A DNA stretch of 18,508 nucleotides from JAAYRQ01 sp035647815 (GCA_035647815.1 DASRMR010000032.1:1-18508); one strand, 5' to 3'; positions 7,142 to 15,569 are shown, counted from the stretch's first letter. Made by a program: numbers and translations. Notes: a model not told the origin generated them from the sequence alone.

Positions 7142-8510
7142 AGCGGTTAACCTCCTCCCTCGCTAAAATCAAAGACTTAGTCTTATCCCATGTCTCTTGG
7201 TATTCAAATTCAGGATCAGAGTCTATCGTAAGCCCCCCGCCTGCTTGGTAATAGCCCATCCCATCTTTTATAACTGCAGTTCGGATGGCAACATTTAGAT
7301 CACAATTCCCCCTAAAATCTATATAACCTATAGAACCCGTATATACTCCCCTGCTGGTTGGTTCTAGCTCCTCAATAATTTCCATAGCTCGTATTTTAGG
7401 TATTCCTGCGATAGAACTTCCTGGAAAGATGGTCCTTAATATTTCTTCATAAGTGATGTTAGGTTTTAATTTACTAGTTATAGTTGCATCAAGATGAAAT
7501 ATCGTGGCATATTCACTAATATTGAATAAATCGGATACTACAGTACTCTCAGGAATACTAATTTTGTTTAAATTCTTGCACTCAGACTCCACTACCATTA
7601 ATAATTCAGCTTTTTCCTTCTCACACTCCTCTAATTCTTTACGGTTTTTCCTATCTTCTCTTTCATCCCTCCCCCTTGGCCTAGTCCCTTTTATCGGTCT
7701 AGTTTCTATAATATTATCTATTACCTTAATAAGTCTTTCAGGAGAGATAGAAATAATATCGTGATCGGGAAAATGTAGAAAAGCTCCGTAATAAGATGGA
7801 CTTATATGACGTAAAACCTTATAAAAGTTAAGATTGCTACCTTCAATTTCGAAAGAAAAACATTGGCTTAAATTAATTAAGTCTATATCACCTTTTCTTA
7901 TATATTCCTTAACCTCTTTTATCTTTTCGATATATGAACTCTGATCAGTATCAGATTGGAGTTCACCAATATAAGTATATTCCTCATCACTCACTTTAGC
8001 GACCAAGCACTCACCTACCTCTTTTATCAAACTATCTATTTCCCTTTTGCTATTACCTACAATCCACTTTTGCTTGCTTATACCATCTTCAACTAGAAAA
8101 ATATCATATAGACCCCAGTACTGATCATAAGTAGTGGCAAAGTTGTTTTTTAATATAGGGCGATCTTCTATCTGGTTTTTCAATTCATACGACAAATATC
8201 CTACTAAGCCTCCGGCAAAGGGAAAAGGATAATTGGTTAACTTTTCAGCAGGAATTATATTCTCCTTAATCAGATTATTCAGAAATTCTAATGGATTACC
8301 TTGCTTAACTTCCCACTTACCGCCCTCCATGTATTCGATAATGTTTCCCTGGGAACGAAATACTAATCTTGGGTTAATACCTACAAAAGAAAACCTGCCC
8401 AGCTCCTGGTTTACTAAACTGCTATCTAAGCAAAAACTATAACCATCGCGATTTAATCTGCTATAAATAAAATATAATTCTTCTTTAAATTCTAAAGGAT
8501 AAATTAACAA
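7110..8510 (-). CDS. pabB: Aminodeoxychorismate synthase component I (PabB), with an altered RNDL motif
   Basis: Chorismate-utilising enzyme of 466 residues that should aminate chorismate to 4-amino-4-deoxychorismate, the step before PabC. The motif PIKGTRPRG (residues 272-280) carries the lysine (Lys274) that distinguishes PabB from anthranilate synthase, which has PIAGT. Other family blocks are SPERLI (256-261), FPGSSIAGIPKIRAMEIIEE (362-381), YTGSIGYI (390-397) and GGGLTIDSDPEFEYQETWDK (424-443). The start is TTG at 8510, supported by TAGGAGGG five bases upstream. Odd points: the usual VDLxRNDLG block reads VESECKNLNK (about 307-316), and the segment after PIKGTRPRG is very rich in charged residues. 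No glutamine amidotransferase (pabA) gene is adjacent, so it would be supplied from elsewhere. Confidence 0.88.
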   Translation of the reverse strand: MLIYPLEFKEELYFIYSRLNRDGYSFCLDSSLVNQELGRFSFVGINPRLVFRSQGNIIEYMEGGKWEVKQGNPLEFLNNLIKENIIPAEKLTNYPFPFAGGLVGYLSYELKNQIEDRPILKNNFATTYDQYWGLYDIFLVEDGISKQKWIVGNSKREIDSLIKEVGECLVAKVSDEEYTYIGELQSDTDQSSYIEKIKEVKEYIRKGDIDLINLSQCFSFEIEGSNLNFYKVLRHISPSYYGAFLHFPDHDIISISPERLIKVIDNIIETRPIKGTRPRGRDEREDRKNRKELEECEKEKAELLMVVESECKNLNKISIPESTVVSDLFNISEYATIFHLDATITSKLKPNITYEEILRTIFPGSSIAGIPKIRAMEIIEELEPTSRGVYTGSIGYIDFRGNCDLNVAIRTAVIKDGMGYYQAGGGLTIDSDPEFEYQETWDKTKSLILAREEVNRYAQHIFRDKT

Positions 8511-8543
8511 AATATCCCTCCTATTATTAATTATTAAGTAAAA

Positions 8544-8573
8544 AACCAGCCCATACTTAAGTATGTGCTGGTT
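8544..8573 (-). terminator. Rho-independent terminator hairpin upstream of pabB
   Basis: Read on the minus strand, AACCAGCACATACTT pairs with AAGTATGGGCTGGTT (one mismatch in 15) and is followed by TTTTTTACTTAAT, a classic stem plus U-tract. It lies about 108 bases after the stop of the upstream CMD-like gene, and its U-tract ends shortly before the pabB ribosome binding site. It may simply end the upstream transcript. Only 33 bases separate it from the pabB start, too few for a promoter, so pabB transcription probably passes through it (see findings). Confidence 0.75.
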
Positions 8574-8645
8574 CGCATCCCAACTATTAGCGTCCTATGG
8601 TGGCAATAACACTTTTTCTACCACCTAAATACTAAGCCAACCAAA

Positions 8646-8666
8646 GGGTCTGACCCCGTGGCTAGT
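8646..8666. repeat. Copy 2 of the perfect 21-bp GGGTCTGACCCCGTGG repeat
   Basis: Identical to 6288-6308. It is followed by a small hairpin, GCTAGT-TTCG-ACTAGC (8661-8676). It lies directly after the stop of the CMD-like gene, again at a gene end, as with copy 1. Confidence 0.6.
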
Positions 8667-8680
8667 TTCGACTAGCTAGT

Positions 8681-9094
8681 TTAATCATTAGAATTTTGGA
8701 CAGATATACCACGTTCTTCAAATACTTTTTCAGCAACATTTAAAGCATTGAGTACACGTGGAAATCCGGTATATGGAAGAAGGTGCATAATACAGCCGAC
8801 AATTTCTTCAGGTGTTAGACCAACATTAAGCCCTGAGTTTATATGTATTTCAATCTGTGGCATTCCTTGAGCAACAAGGCCTGCAATCGTTGTAAGAACT
8901 TTTTGCTTATTATCTAATCCTGGACGGGAATAAATATCTCCAAAAGCAAACTCGACCACATATTTACTCAGGTCAGGAGCGATATCTTTAAATGCTTCAC
9001 CAATCTCCATTTCCCCTGTTAAATTTTTATCATTATGCGATACAGTAAACTCTTGTATTTTCTTTATACCTTTTTCATAACGGCCATTTGACAT
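8681..9094 (-). CDS. Carboxymuconolactone decarboxylase (CMD) family protein
   Basis: A 137-residue protein of the CMD/AhpD-like superfamily. The block GDIYSRPGLDNKQKVLTTIA, then LVAQGMPQIEIHINSGLNVG, then TPEEIVGCIMHLLPYTGFPR is the standard CMD domain. The redox CxxC of AhpD is absent (only one Cys, in VGCIMHL), so peroxidase activity is unlikely, and it resembles the gamma-carboxymuconolactone decarboxylase branch. Many such proteins in anaerobes have no known substrate. The frame opens at an ATG at 9109, but GGAGG lies at ideal distance from the ATG at 9094 and overlaps the first ATG, so I start at 9094. A promoter candidate lies upstream and a terminator downstream, suggesting a single-gene transcript. 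Confidence 0.88.
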   Translation of the reverse strand: MSNGRYEKGIKKIQEFTVSHNDKNLTGEMEIGEAFKDIAPDLSKYVVEFAFGDIYSRPGLDNKQKVLTTIAGLVAQGMPQIEIHINSGLNVGLTPEEIVGCIMHLLPYTGFPRVLNALNVAEKVFEERGISVQNSND

Positions 9095-9161
9095 CTTTAA
9101 AACCTCCATAATTTAATTATTGCTTTATAAACTTAAACGGCAATAGAAACTTACATCAAAA

Positions 9162-9190
9162 ATTCTATCAATTATATATCTTAAGTGCAA
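9162..9190 (-). promoter_or_regulatory. Candidate sigma-A-type promoter for the CMD-family gene
   Basis: On the minus strand TTGCAC (9190-9185) and TAGAAT (9167-9162) are separated by exactly 17 bases. This predicts a start near 9155 and a leader of about 60 bases before the ATG at 9094. Evidence is consensus match and position only. Confidence 0.5.
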
Positions 9191-9239
9191 CAAAAGGGCA
9201 GAACACCTTCCTTATGTAGTGTCCACCAACCCCGTCACA

Positions 9240-10256
9240 TTAAAAGCCGGTCGGAAGGTCTTTAGGCATCACAATGGCTTGATCAGGCTTAATCTGATAT
9301 CTTGCTGGGATAACCGGACCCTGGTCTCTTATTTTGCCGCCTGCGACATATGCACTAGCTGGCAATACCCTCCTAACTTCAATGAGGCTTGAACCATACC
9401 AGTAGGAAAAATCATCAATAACTCCTATCGCGGTAGGCCGGCCTTTACAAGTATTTATTATACACGGTTTGCCGTTAACTACACCCATATATATGGCCAC
9501 ATGACCAATACGAGTTTTGGCAGGTCTATCCGAGTTCCAAAAGGTAAATATATCACCGGGTTTTAGATTTTTAGTGCCTACTAATCTGTATTTCGTAGAG
9601 CCTGGTATTTTTTTGGCATAGACACCACCAACCTTGACCCCAACCTGGCCATAATTTCTAGCAGCCGAGGTAATAGGATACCCAAAATCTTTGTAAACTA
9701 GTGACACAAAGTTTGAACAATCGATGTATCCAGTCGTAGGATATTTCGAATTCCCGTACTTCATAAAGCCGTATTCCATATACCAAATAGCACGGCCAAC
9801 CAAAGCCTGGGCAAGGCTGCCGTCATAATCGGCACGCAGAGAATCTACTATAAGTTTCTCGTGACTATTATACTGGCTGTTATTTGATGTATATGTGCCT
9901 GTCCCAGCAGGTGGTGTGTTTGGTTCCTGGGGTGAAGTCACACTCCCTGCTAACGATGCATTCAGAGCTACTTTAGTTATTGGACCAAAAACACCATCCA
10001 TTTTTAGTTTTTGCTTTTTTTGAAAACTTACTACAGCATCATAAGTCTTTGGACCAAACCATCCATCAATACTATTTCTGTAAAAGCCTAACTCGGTAAG
10101 GTCTTTTTGTAATTGACTCACTGCTGAACCTTTGCTGTCTAGAGTTAAGTCTTTTGTACCGTAATCACTGGCCTGAGCCGACAAAGCTGTTATAGACACC
10201 ATAAGTAAGGCTAATATTGTTATGGCAAACAATTGCCGGCAACGTAATGTTAACAT
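9240..10256 (-). CDS. Secreted cell-wall hydrolase: PG-binding domain plus NlpC/P60 peptidase
   Basis: A 338-residue exported enzyme expected to cleave peptide bonds in peptidoglycan. The N-terminus is a Sec signal peptide with a probable cleavage after the AQA at about residue 29. A PG_binding_1 repeat follows (about 37-102), with SAVSQLQKDLTELGFYRNSI and DGVFGPITKVAL. After a Pro/Thr/Ser/Asn linker (about 105-130) comes an NlpC/P60-type domain: the nucleophile Cys180 in YIDCSNFVSLVYKDFGYP, LKPGDIFTFW (231-240) and His252 in RIGHVAIYMG. The third catalytic position is probably Asn268 in CIINTCKGRP. The ATG at 10256 has AGGAGG five bases upstream. It follows a leader of about 300 bases and may be involved in vegetative wall turnover, sporulation or germination. 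Confidence 0.9.
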   Translation of the reverse strand: MLTLRCRQLFAITILALLMVSITALSAQASDYGTKDLTLDSKGSAVSQLQKDLTELGFYRNSIDGWFGPKTYDAVVSFQKKQKLKMDGVFGPITKVALNASLAGSVTSPQEPNTPPAGTGTYTSNNSQYNSHEKLIVDSLRADYDGSLAQALVGRAIWYMEYGFMKYGNSKYPTTGYIDCSNFVSLVYKDFGYPITSAARNYGQVGVKVGGVYAKKIPGSTKYRLVGTKNLKPGDIFTFWNSDRPAKTRIGHVAIYMGVVNGKPCIINTCKGRPTAIGVIDDFSYWYGSSLIEVRRVLPASAYVAGGKIRDQGPVIPARYQIKPDQAIVMPKDLPTGF

Positions 10257-10565
10257 AAGTTCCTCCTCTTCATATGTAAGCTTTAAATATTTCTATTTGC
10301 GCCTCCCTATATTTCAATTCGATTCAAATTGCTCCTCGCCTTTTGGTAAATTTGGGCAAACTGGTTATAAGTGGTTAGTTTGTGCCCCAATGGCTGTAAT
10401 ATCCTATGTTTCTAGCAATAGGGAGAACTCCCATGGTAAATGATGGTAATAGTAAGAAAGGCTAAGCACAAAACAAGAGGGTCAGGGAGCAATCATTGCA
10501 CATAATAGCTAAGTTGTTACCGATATTTAACGAACATCCCATTGAAAAGCTATCCTTTTTGGCTC
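10257..10565. other. Intergenic region between the NlpC/P60 gene and the broken fourth gene of the HerA operon
   Basis: I see no supported gene here. The open frame on the plus strand (10222-10443) overlaps the signal-peptide region of the hydrolase and has no family-like sequence. Two short palindromes are visible: GGGAGAACTCCC (10421-10432) and GCAATCATTGC (10489-10499). On the minus strand there is an imperfect GGGCACAAACT/AGTTTGCCC pair (about 10352-10387). The region should hold the promoter and 5' leader of the hydrolase and the end of the operon to its right, but I could not assign a convincing promoter, terminator or riboswitch. Confidence 0.4.
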
Positions 10566-11230
10566 TTATGCAAAAGGAAATCCATCTAGGTTAAGTGATA
10601 TAGATATAGCGCGTCCAACTTCATTAGGTCCTAGCTTAATCACATGTTGCCTCTGTTTTAACAAATTTTTCATATAACTTTCAATAGCTTTAGCCCAATT
10701 AGTACTTAGTTTGAGCCAGGCATGATTAATTTTAGTGGTATCATAATTATCAATTAACACTTGAATATCGCGCTTTGCTTCTTCTAAAATCGTGTGGTAT
10801 CTTCCAAACCATCTGCACCCAGAGACTGTAACTCTTCCATTCTTCTATATGCAATTTGCTCCAAAACTCTTTCATGAAATGCTTTGACAGTTAAACAACT
10901 TGGTGAATACCAACTATACAAGGGTAATAATCCCTTCTCATTAGCAGCACACCTCGCCCTATCTAGTGTCAGTTGGTTAGGCGATAAAATGGTGAATTCT
11001 CCTAGACGGTAAGCAGGAAGATACCATTTGTCCAAATCCTTTGTTTTATAAATATTTTTAAGTTCCAAGGGTTCATAAATTTGCGGAGGTTCCAATGAAG
11101 ACCAATCCTAAAAATTAAGGTGTTTCCAATCAAATATATCCTCCTCATTCTCATTGGGTATTATCCTATGAAAATCTGGTAAGACCATCTTGTTGACATC
11201 ACATTGCTCAAAAAAATCTAATATATTCAT
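10566..11230 (-). pseudogene. Fourth gene of the HerA/DUF4007/ATPase operon, broken by an in-frame TAG and a frameshift
   Basis: I do not recognise the product. Starting at the ATG at 11230, 29 bases after the ATPase stop and preceded by a strong GGGAGGG, the frame reads MNILDFFEQCDVNKMVLPDF and continues for 40 codons to TAG (11110-11108). The same frame then resumes coherently (DWSSLEPPQIYEPLELKNIY...) to a second TAG at 10786. Just before it the coding sense moves to the next frame (ILEEAKRDIQVLIDNYDTTK), ending at 10566 in LNLDGFPFA. The span of 665 bases is one short of 222 codons, so a single-base deletion plus one nonsense change would explain everything. The repaired protein of about 221 residues looks soluble, mostly helical and charged, with WYLPAYRLGEFTILSPNQLT as its most distinctive block. 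Sequencing error cannot be excluded. Confidence 0.75.
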
Positions 11231-11259
11231 TAATAAACCCTCCCCCGTTTTTATTAATC

Positions 11260-14200
11260 TCACGCAATACCATCTAAAATAGATCGTATTTGGTTCTCTA
11301 TTTTAATAATAAATGCCTTCCTGTTTTGCTCTGATAAATTTAAAAACATGGCCTCCAACCCCTCAATTTCTAAGCCATCAATTCTTTTTTCACAAGCTTT
11401 TATGGCTACATTAACTTGCATAATCTGGTCACTCGAAAGTAAATTTGGTCTTTTTCGTAGGCTGCTAACTTTTTGCAAAGCTTTAGTTGCATCATAATCA
11501 AAAACATCCTCTAATGAAGGTACATTGTTTTCCATCCATATCTGAGCTAAACCATCCCTTTTCTCCTTAATAGTAGCGTAAATACCAGTATAAATTGCCT
11601 CACAATCTAAAGGTGGACTATCATCAATAAAAGCAGCCTCAGTCTCATCAAAGCACCGTTGCAGTAGCCTTTCTAGTTCTGTTTCATTTAGTTCTGTATC
11701 ATCTAGTATATTAAAATGTTTTTCTAATAAATCTAGTTGAGTTTGAACTAAGTCGAGGTCTTCAGCATTGATATCATTGGCAAAGACACCATTTAACATG
11801 GCAACTTCTTGTTTCCAGGTTAATATTTCGCCTACATTGTTGACTTCTTCAATGTCATAAATATTTATCAAACGCTCTTTATTGCGTTCAACCTGTTCAT
11901 TACATGACTTTTGGAATCTAGCTAGGGTATTATTTGCACTACGTATATCACTTTCCACTATACTTGTGCGTTCGGATGCTTCATCAAGATTCTGAGCAAA
12001 TACTTGTACTTGATCTAACCAACTATTTAAATTTTCCATAGTAGTTGAATCATTAATAATGCTGTTGTCAACCAATTGTTTTATATTTTCTGTAGTTTGT
12101 CTTAGTTCTTCCAAATGCCAAATGTTTATTTCAACTTGTTTTACGTGATCAGCTAATAAAGCTTTTTCTTCATCTAATCCCAAATTTCCTAAATTTCTTT
12201 CTACTGACCTCATTTTTCTTTTAAAGTCTCCGAGATTTATAATATTACGAGCAGTCTGTTTTTTATACCACGAAGGGAAGGCTTCTTGCAGTTTTATTCT
12301 CGCCTCGGCTAATTCTTTACTAACCACATCTTTCTGTACAACTAACCATTTAATATCATCAGTTTCCATTTCTTTTAATAAATCATTTAAAATAGAAGTA
12401 CCCCAGGCTAATATATTTAATTTACCCCTTTCATTCCCCTCATATATTTTTTCAATAGCATCAGATAATTTGTTTTCATAATTATTAATTTTGTCTTGTG
12501 CTTGCCCCGCTTTATCAGCTAAATTTTTATATTTATAATAAAGTGTCTGGGGTATAGGGATACGGTTTTGTAATTCAGCAGCCTTTTTATTAAAATTAAC
12601 TTTTCCCATATGCGTTTCTTCAATTGTCCAATCATCTAACAGGCTTTCCCATTCAGAAAGCGTCTCTTGTGATATTAATTCCATATAAGTTTTATCTAGA
12701 ATTGCCATATCCAAAAAATTCTTCTGTAAAACTTCTGGGAGCCAAGCCTCTACAGATATCATTTTTTTATCCCAGATTAAATTTATATTATCCTTCCGTT
12801 TTCCCACAAACAATGCTAAAACTAAGCCTGCTGAAGCAATATTTAGACCATAAGGAGGAAGACACAGCAAACGCAAAGCATAACCTAAATTTAAAGAAGT
12901 AAGGACTCCTTCATTTAGTTCCAGCATGTTTTCTAACAAGTTTATAATATTCCGCAGTTTTTCGTTACGCGGCTTAAGTCTAAGTGAACCATCATCATCA
13001 AAAACTTTCCAATTCTTATCTAATACTTTTTCGCCCCGATTCTTCTGCTGAGCCCCTTGCCCCATAAGCCAAACCCGATCTAACACGCCTAAGAATAATT
13101 GTCTAGTAAAAAGCTGACAATCCTTAGCTGCATTTCCCCTAGCAGTACTGAAACCATCAAAGGGAAATTCAATTCTTTCATAGTAAATTTTATCAAATAC
13201 ATTGTTAAGCATATTAGAAATTCGGCTAGGTTCTATTGATTTAGCTGAAGCTACAAGTACATGGCGCTCCCTTTCTAGTTTAGACACTAAATTTACTAAT
13301 TCCGTTTTGTTACTATTGCTTTTATCAATAATATAATTATGAAATTTGTTTTTTTCATCATCATTTAGCTGCTCTTCTATTACCCATTGTTCTGCTACCT
13401 TCTCCCCTAACTTGCCATCACTATCATGCAAAAGCAATACCGCTATAGGGGCTCCAACCTCCCAATCAATATTATTATCCATAAGATTGTTTTTTAGTTC
13501 CTCAGCCACCATTGCTTTGATGTTCTCTAAATTACTTTCAGCCCCTACATAGCAATAAATCAGGCTCCCCCTAGCTTCATCGGTCATAATTCTTTCCTGC
13601 CAAATTTTAACCGCAAAGTTAATATGCATTTTAAAATTATCTACATTAGCATAGCGAATTTCATAGTCCCATTCACTCGTATAGATATTGTTTTTTGCCC
13701 CAAAATCAATATTCATATAAGGTTCTTTTCCGCTCCAGTTGTGAAATTTCTCTACAAATATTTGTGCCCGTTGACTAGCCCCCATTAATGAAACTTTGTC
13801 TTCTAAATTGTTAAGAAAGTTTCTTCTCGGTACAGCATCCCCAATAATTTCGTACTGTTGTATTTCCTCATTCCATTCCAAAACGCCATATTCCATCTCC
13901 AGGGTTTGCAGAGTTGTAGGAATTAAATCTAAATCGAGCCCACTAAATTGACTTAACAATTCAAAACAATCTTTTTTTGACTCCAACTTAACCCCTATTT
14001 TCCCCACAAGGAGTATAGCCTTAAGCAAAATCTTTTGTTTATTATCTAGCTGGTATTGATATTTCGTTATAACAACTTCATAATTATTAGCAATAGCACT
14101 TTGCTGTCCATATCGTTCCGTAGCTAAGAATTCACCAATTAATGATTGATTACATAAATCAATAGGTAATATAATATCCCGTCCAAGACTATCTACTTTA

Positions 14201-15552
14201 CTGAAATAATCATATACCTCAGCTAAAAGGGACAATGCTGATCTTTGTTGCAATGATCTACCGGAAAAGCTTAATTTATTAAGCACCCAAGTAGCAATTG
14301 GATGTAGCGGCCAACATCCTTCTACAATTATTTTTCTAAAACGGGTTTCTTCTTTCCATAATGATTGATAACTAAGCTCAGGAAACCAAGCTTGCATATT
14401 TTTATGAATGACCTCTACTTCCTTGATTTCGTTCAGCTTTTCTTCCAGCTTAATGTGATCACGTTTTTCAAATAAATTGGCAATTAGCGTCTCTAAGTTA
14501 GTTGATAACCTTACTTTTTTAATCGTATCATATCTAGTAATATAGCGATTCAAATCATCACGCAATTCTGGAGCTATTCTTGATATATAGGCTTTTAATT
14601 CATATTGAATAAAGCTAAGTAGAAACACCCCATCGCTATTTGCTTGTACACATTCAAATAATTGCTGCAAGGCACCTGGGCCTGCTATATGTGGCTTTTG
14701 TACCGAAAACTCCATATAACGTCCAAATTCATCAAATATTATTAAAATCCCAACAAAGGGCCTTTCCTCCCCACAATATGTATCTTTAGTAACTCTGATA
14801 AAATCGTGTAATGATTCCTGCCCTACCGCATGAATAGGGGAACCCATTTTTTGTTCATATATTGAACTAACTAAACGAAATGTTTCTTCATCTTGATTTC
14901 TAAGTAAATCAATTATTTCCTGAGCACCTATTTCCATACCGAATTTTTTTTCATAATCATCCTTTAAAACCTCATAAAACGATTCCGTAAATACTTGTGC
15001 TGTTCTAAAACGCGGACGCAAATTTTCTAATGGGGTGGTATCATAACCACTTTTAGATAAGGTTTTTAATACTTGACGAATTATTTCCCCATTTAGATCA
15101 AAATCCTGCATCCCATTAATTGCTACCACAATAAATGGTCGTGATTTGTCTAGTAAGGCTTGTGCATTATTACCTATCGCGGCATCAGCCATTTTCAAAT
15201 TTCGTAAAATATTTTGTGCTGCTATTGATTGAGGCTGGGAACAAAGACAGGCTAATGTAACACCAAGGTGAGATTTCCCAGTTCCATAACCAGCAATAGC
15301 CAAGGCAAATGGTTCCTCACTAGAAATTCCATAAATTTGTTCTAAAATATCTCCTGTAAAAGTAGCTGTATCGACTAAATAATGACTTTCCCCATAATCA
15401 TCTTCACTGACCCCATGATAATCAGGTCCATGAAACACATAATGTTGTGCAGCTTTTTCAGCTAGGGGCAAATCGTGTTCTAACCACCCTAACTGTACTG
15501 CCCCATTAAATAATAGATCATCCCTAAAAGAAACTAATTCAGCTAGACTCAT
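11260..15552 (-). CDS. Giant P-loop ATPase (1430 residues), DUF499/BrxC-like, with long helical C-terminal half
   Basis: Large cytoplasmic ATPase and probable central motor or sensor of this operon. The N-terminal P-loop domain has Walker A GYGTGKSH (residues 88-95, Lys93), Walker B LIIFDE (270-275), and a following EFGRYMEF segment. Residues 414-442 (WPLHPIATWVLNKLS, then GRSLQQRSALSLL) resemble the FHP/R-x-LRLL segment after the ATPase core of DUF499 and BrxC/PglY-type ATPases. The second half (about 950-1400) is rich in Leu, Glu and Lys with heptad-like helices, suggesting a coiled-coil arm. The ATG follows AGGGGGGAA and lies 17 bases after the DUF4007-like stop. Its exact family is uncertain and no nuclease motif is obvious. 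In defence loci such proteins act with HerA-type partners; that role here is inferred. Confidence 0.85.
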   Translation of the reverse strand: MSLAELVSFRDDLLFNGAVQLGWLEHDLPLAEKAAQHYVFHGPDYHGVSEDDYGESHYLVDTATFTGDILEQIYGISSEEPFALAIAGYGTGKSHLGVTLACLCSQPQSIAAQNILRNLKMADAAIGNNAQALLDKSRPFIVVAINGMQDFDLNGEIIRQVLKTLSKSGYDTTPLENLRPRFRTAQVFTESFYEVLKDDYEKKFGMEIGAQEIIDLLRNQDEETFRLVSSIYEQKMGSPIHAVGQESLHDFIRVTKDTYCGEERPFVGILIIFDEFGRYMEFSVQKPHIAGPGALQQLFECVQANSDGVFLLSFIQYELKAYISRIAPELRDDLNRYITRYDTIKKVRLSTNLETLIANLFEKRDHIKLEEKLNEIKEVEVIHKNMQAWFPELSYQSLWKEETRFRKIIVEGCWPLHPIATWVLNKLSFSGRSLQQRSALSLLAEVYDYFSKVDSLGRDIILPIDLCNQSLIGEFLATERYGQQSAIANNYEVVITKYQYQLDNKQKILLKAILLVGKIGVKLESKKDCFELLSQFSGLDLDLIPTTLQTLEMEYGVLEWNEEIQQYEIIGDAVPRRNFLNNLEDKVSLMGASQRAQIFVEKFHNWSGKEPYMNIDFGAKNNIYTSEWDYEIRYANVDNFKMHINFAVKIWQERIMTDEARGSLIYCYVGAESNLENIKAMVAEELKNNLMDNNIDWEVGAPIAVLLLHDSDGKLGEKVAEQWVIEEQLNDDEKNKFHNYIIDKSNSNKTELVNLVSKLERERHVLVASAKSIEPSRISNMLNNVFDKIYYERIEFPFDGFSTARGNAAKDCQLFTRQLFLGVLDRVWLMGQGAQQKNRGEKVLDKNWKVFDDDGSLRLKPRNEKLRNIINLLENMLELNEGVLTSLNLGYALRLLCLPPYGLNIASAGLVLALFVGKRKDNINLIWDKKMISVEAWLPEVLQKNFLDMAILDKTYMELISQETLSEWESLLDDWTIEETHMGKVNFNKKAAELQNRIPIPQTLYYKYKNLADKAGQAQDKINNYENKLSDAIEKIYEGNERGKLNILAWGTSILNDLLKEMETDDIKWLVVQKDVVSKELAEARIKLQEAFPSWYKKQTARNIINLGDFKRKMRSVERNLGNLGLDEEKALLADHVKQVEINIWHLEELRQTTENIKQLVDNSIINDSTTMENLNSWLDQVQVFAQNLDEASERTSIVESDIRSANNTLARFQKSCNEQVERNKERLINIYDIEEVNNVGEILTWKQEVAMLNGVFANDINAEDLDLVQTQLDLLEKHFNILDDTELNETELERLLQRCFDETEAAFIDDSPPLDCEAIYTGIYATIKEKRDGLAQIWMENNVPSLEDVFDYDATKALQKVSSLRKRPNLLSSDQIMQVNVAIKACEKRIDGLEIEGLEAMFLNLSEQNRKAFIIKIENQIRSILDGIA

Positions 15553-15569
15553 TTTATTCCCCCCTGGAC

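Noticed and set aside
8574..8680. T-box or tetrahydrofolate riboswitch in the pabB leader
   Set aside because: The T-box core sequence and the THF aptamer consensus are both absent. Only a terminator and one weak extra hairpin are visible.
10257..10560. ydaO-type (c-di-AMP) or GEMM (c-di-GMP) riboswitch upstream of the NlpC/P60 gene
   Set aside because: Reading both strands, the conserved core sequences of these classes are not present. Only short unrelated palindromes are seen.
11108..11110. In-frame TAG read as pyrrolysine or a programmed stop read-through
   Set aside because: The same gene also carries a frameshift a few hundred bases on, there is no pylT/pylS or methylamine methyltransferase context, and no slippery heptamer is visible at the shift. 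Gene decay is simpler.
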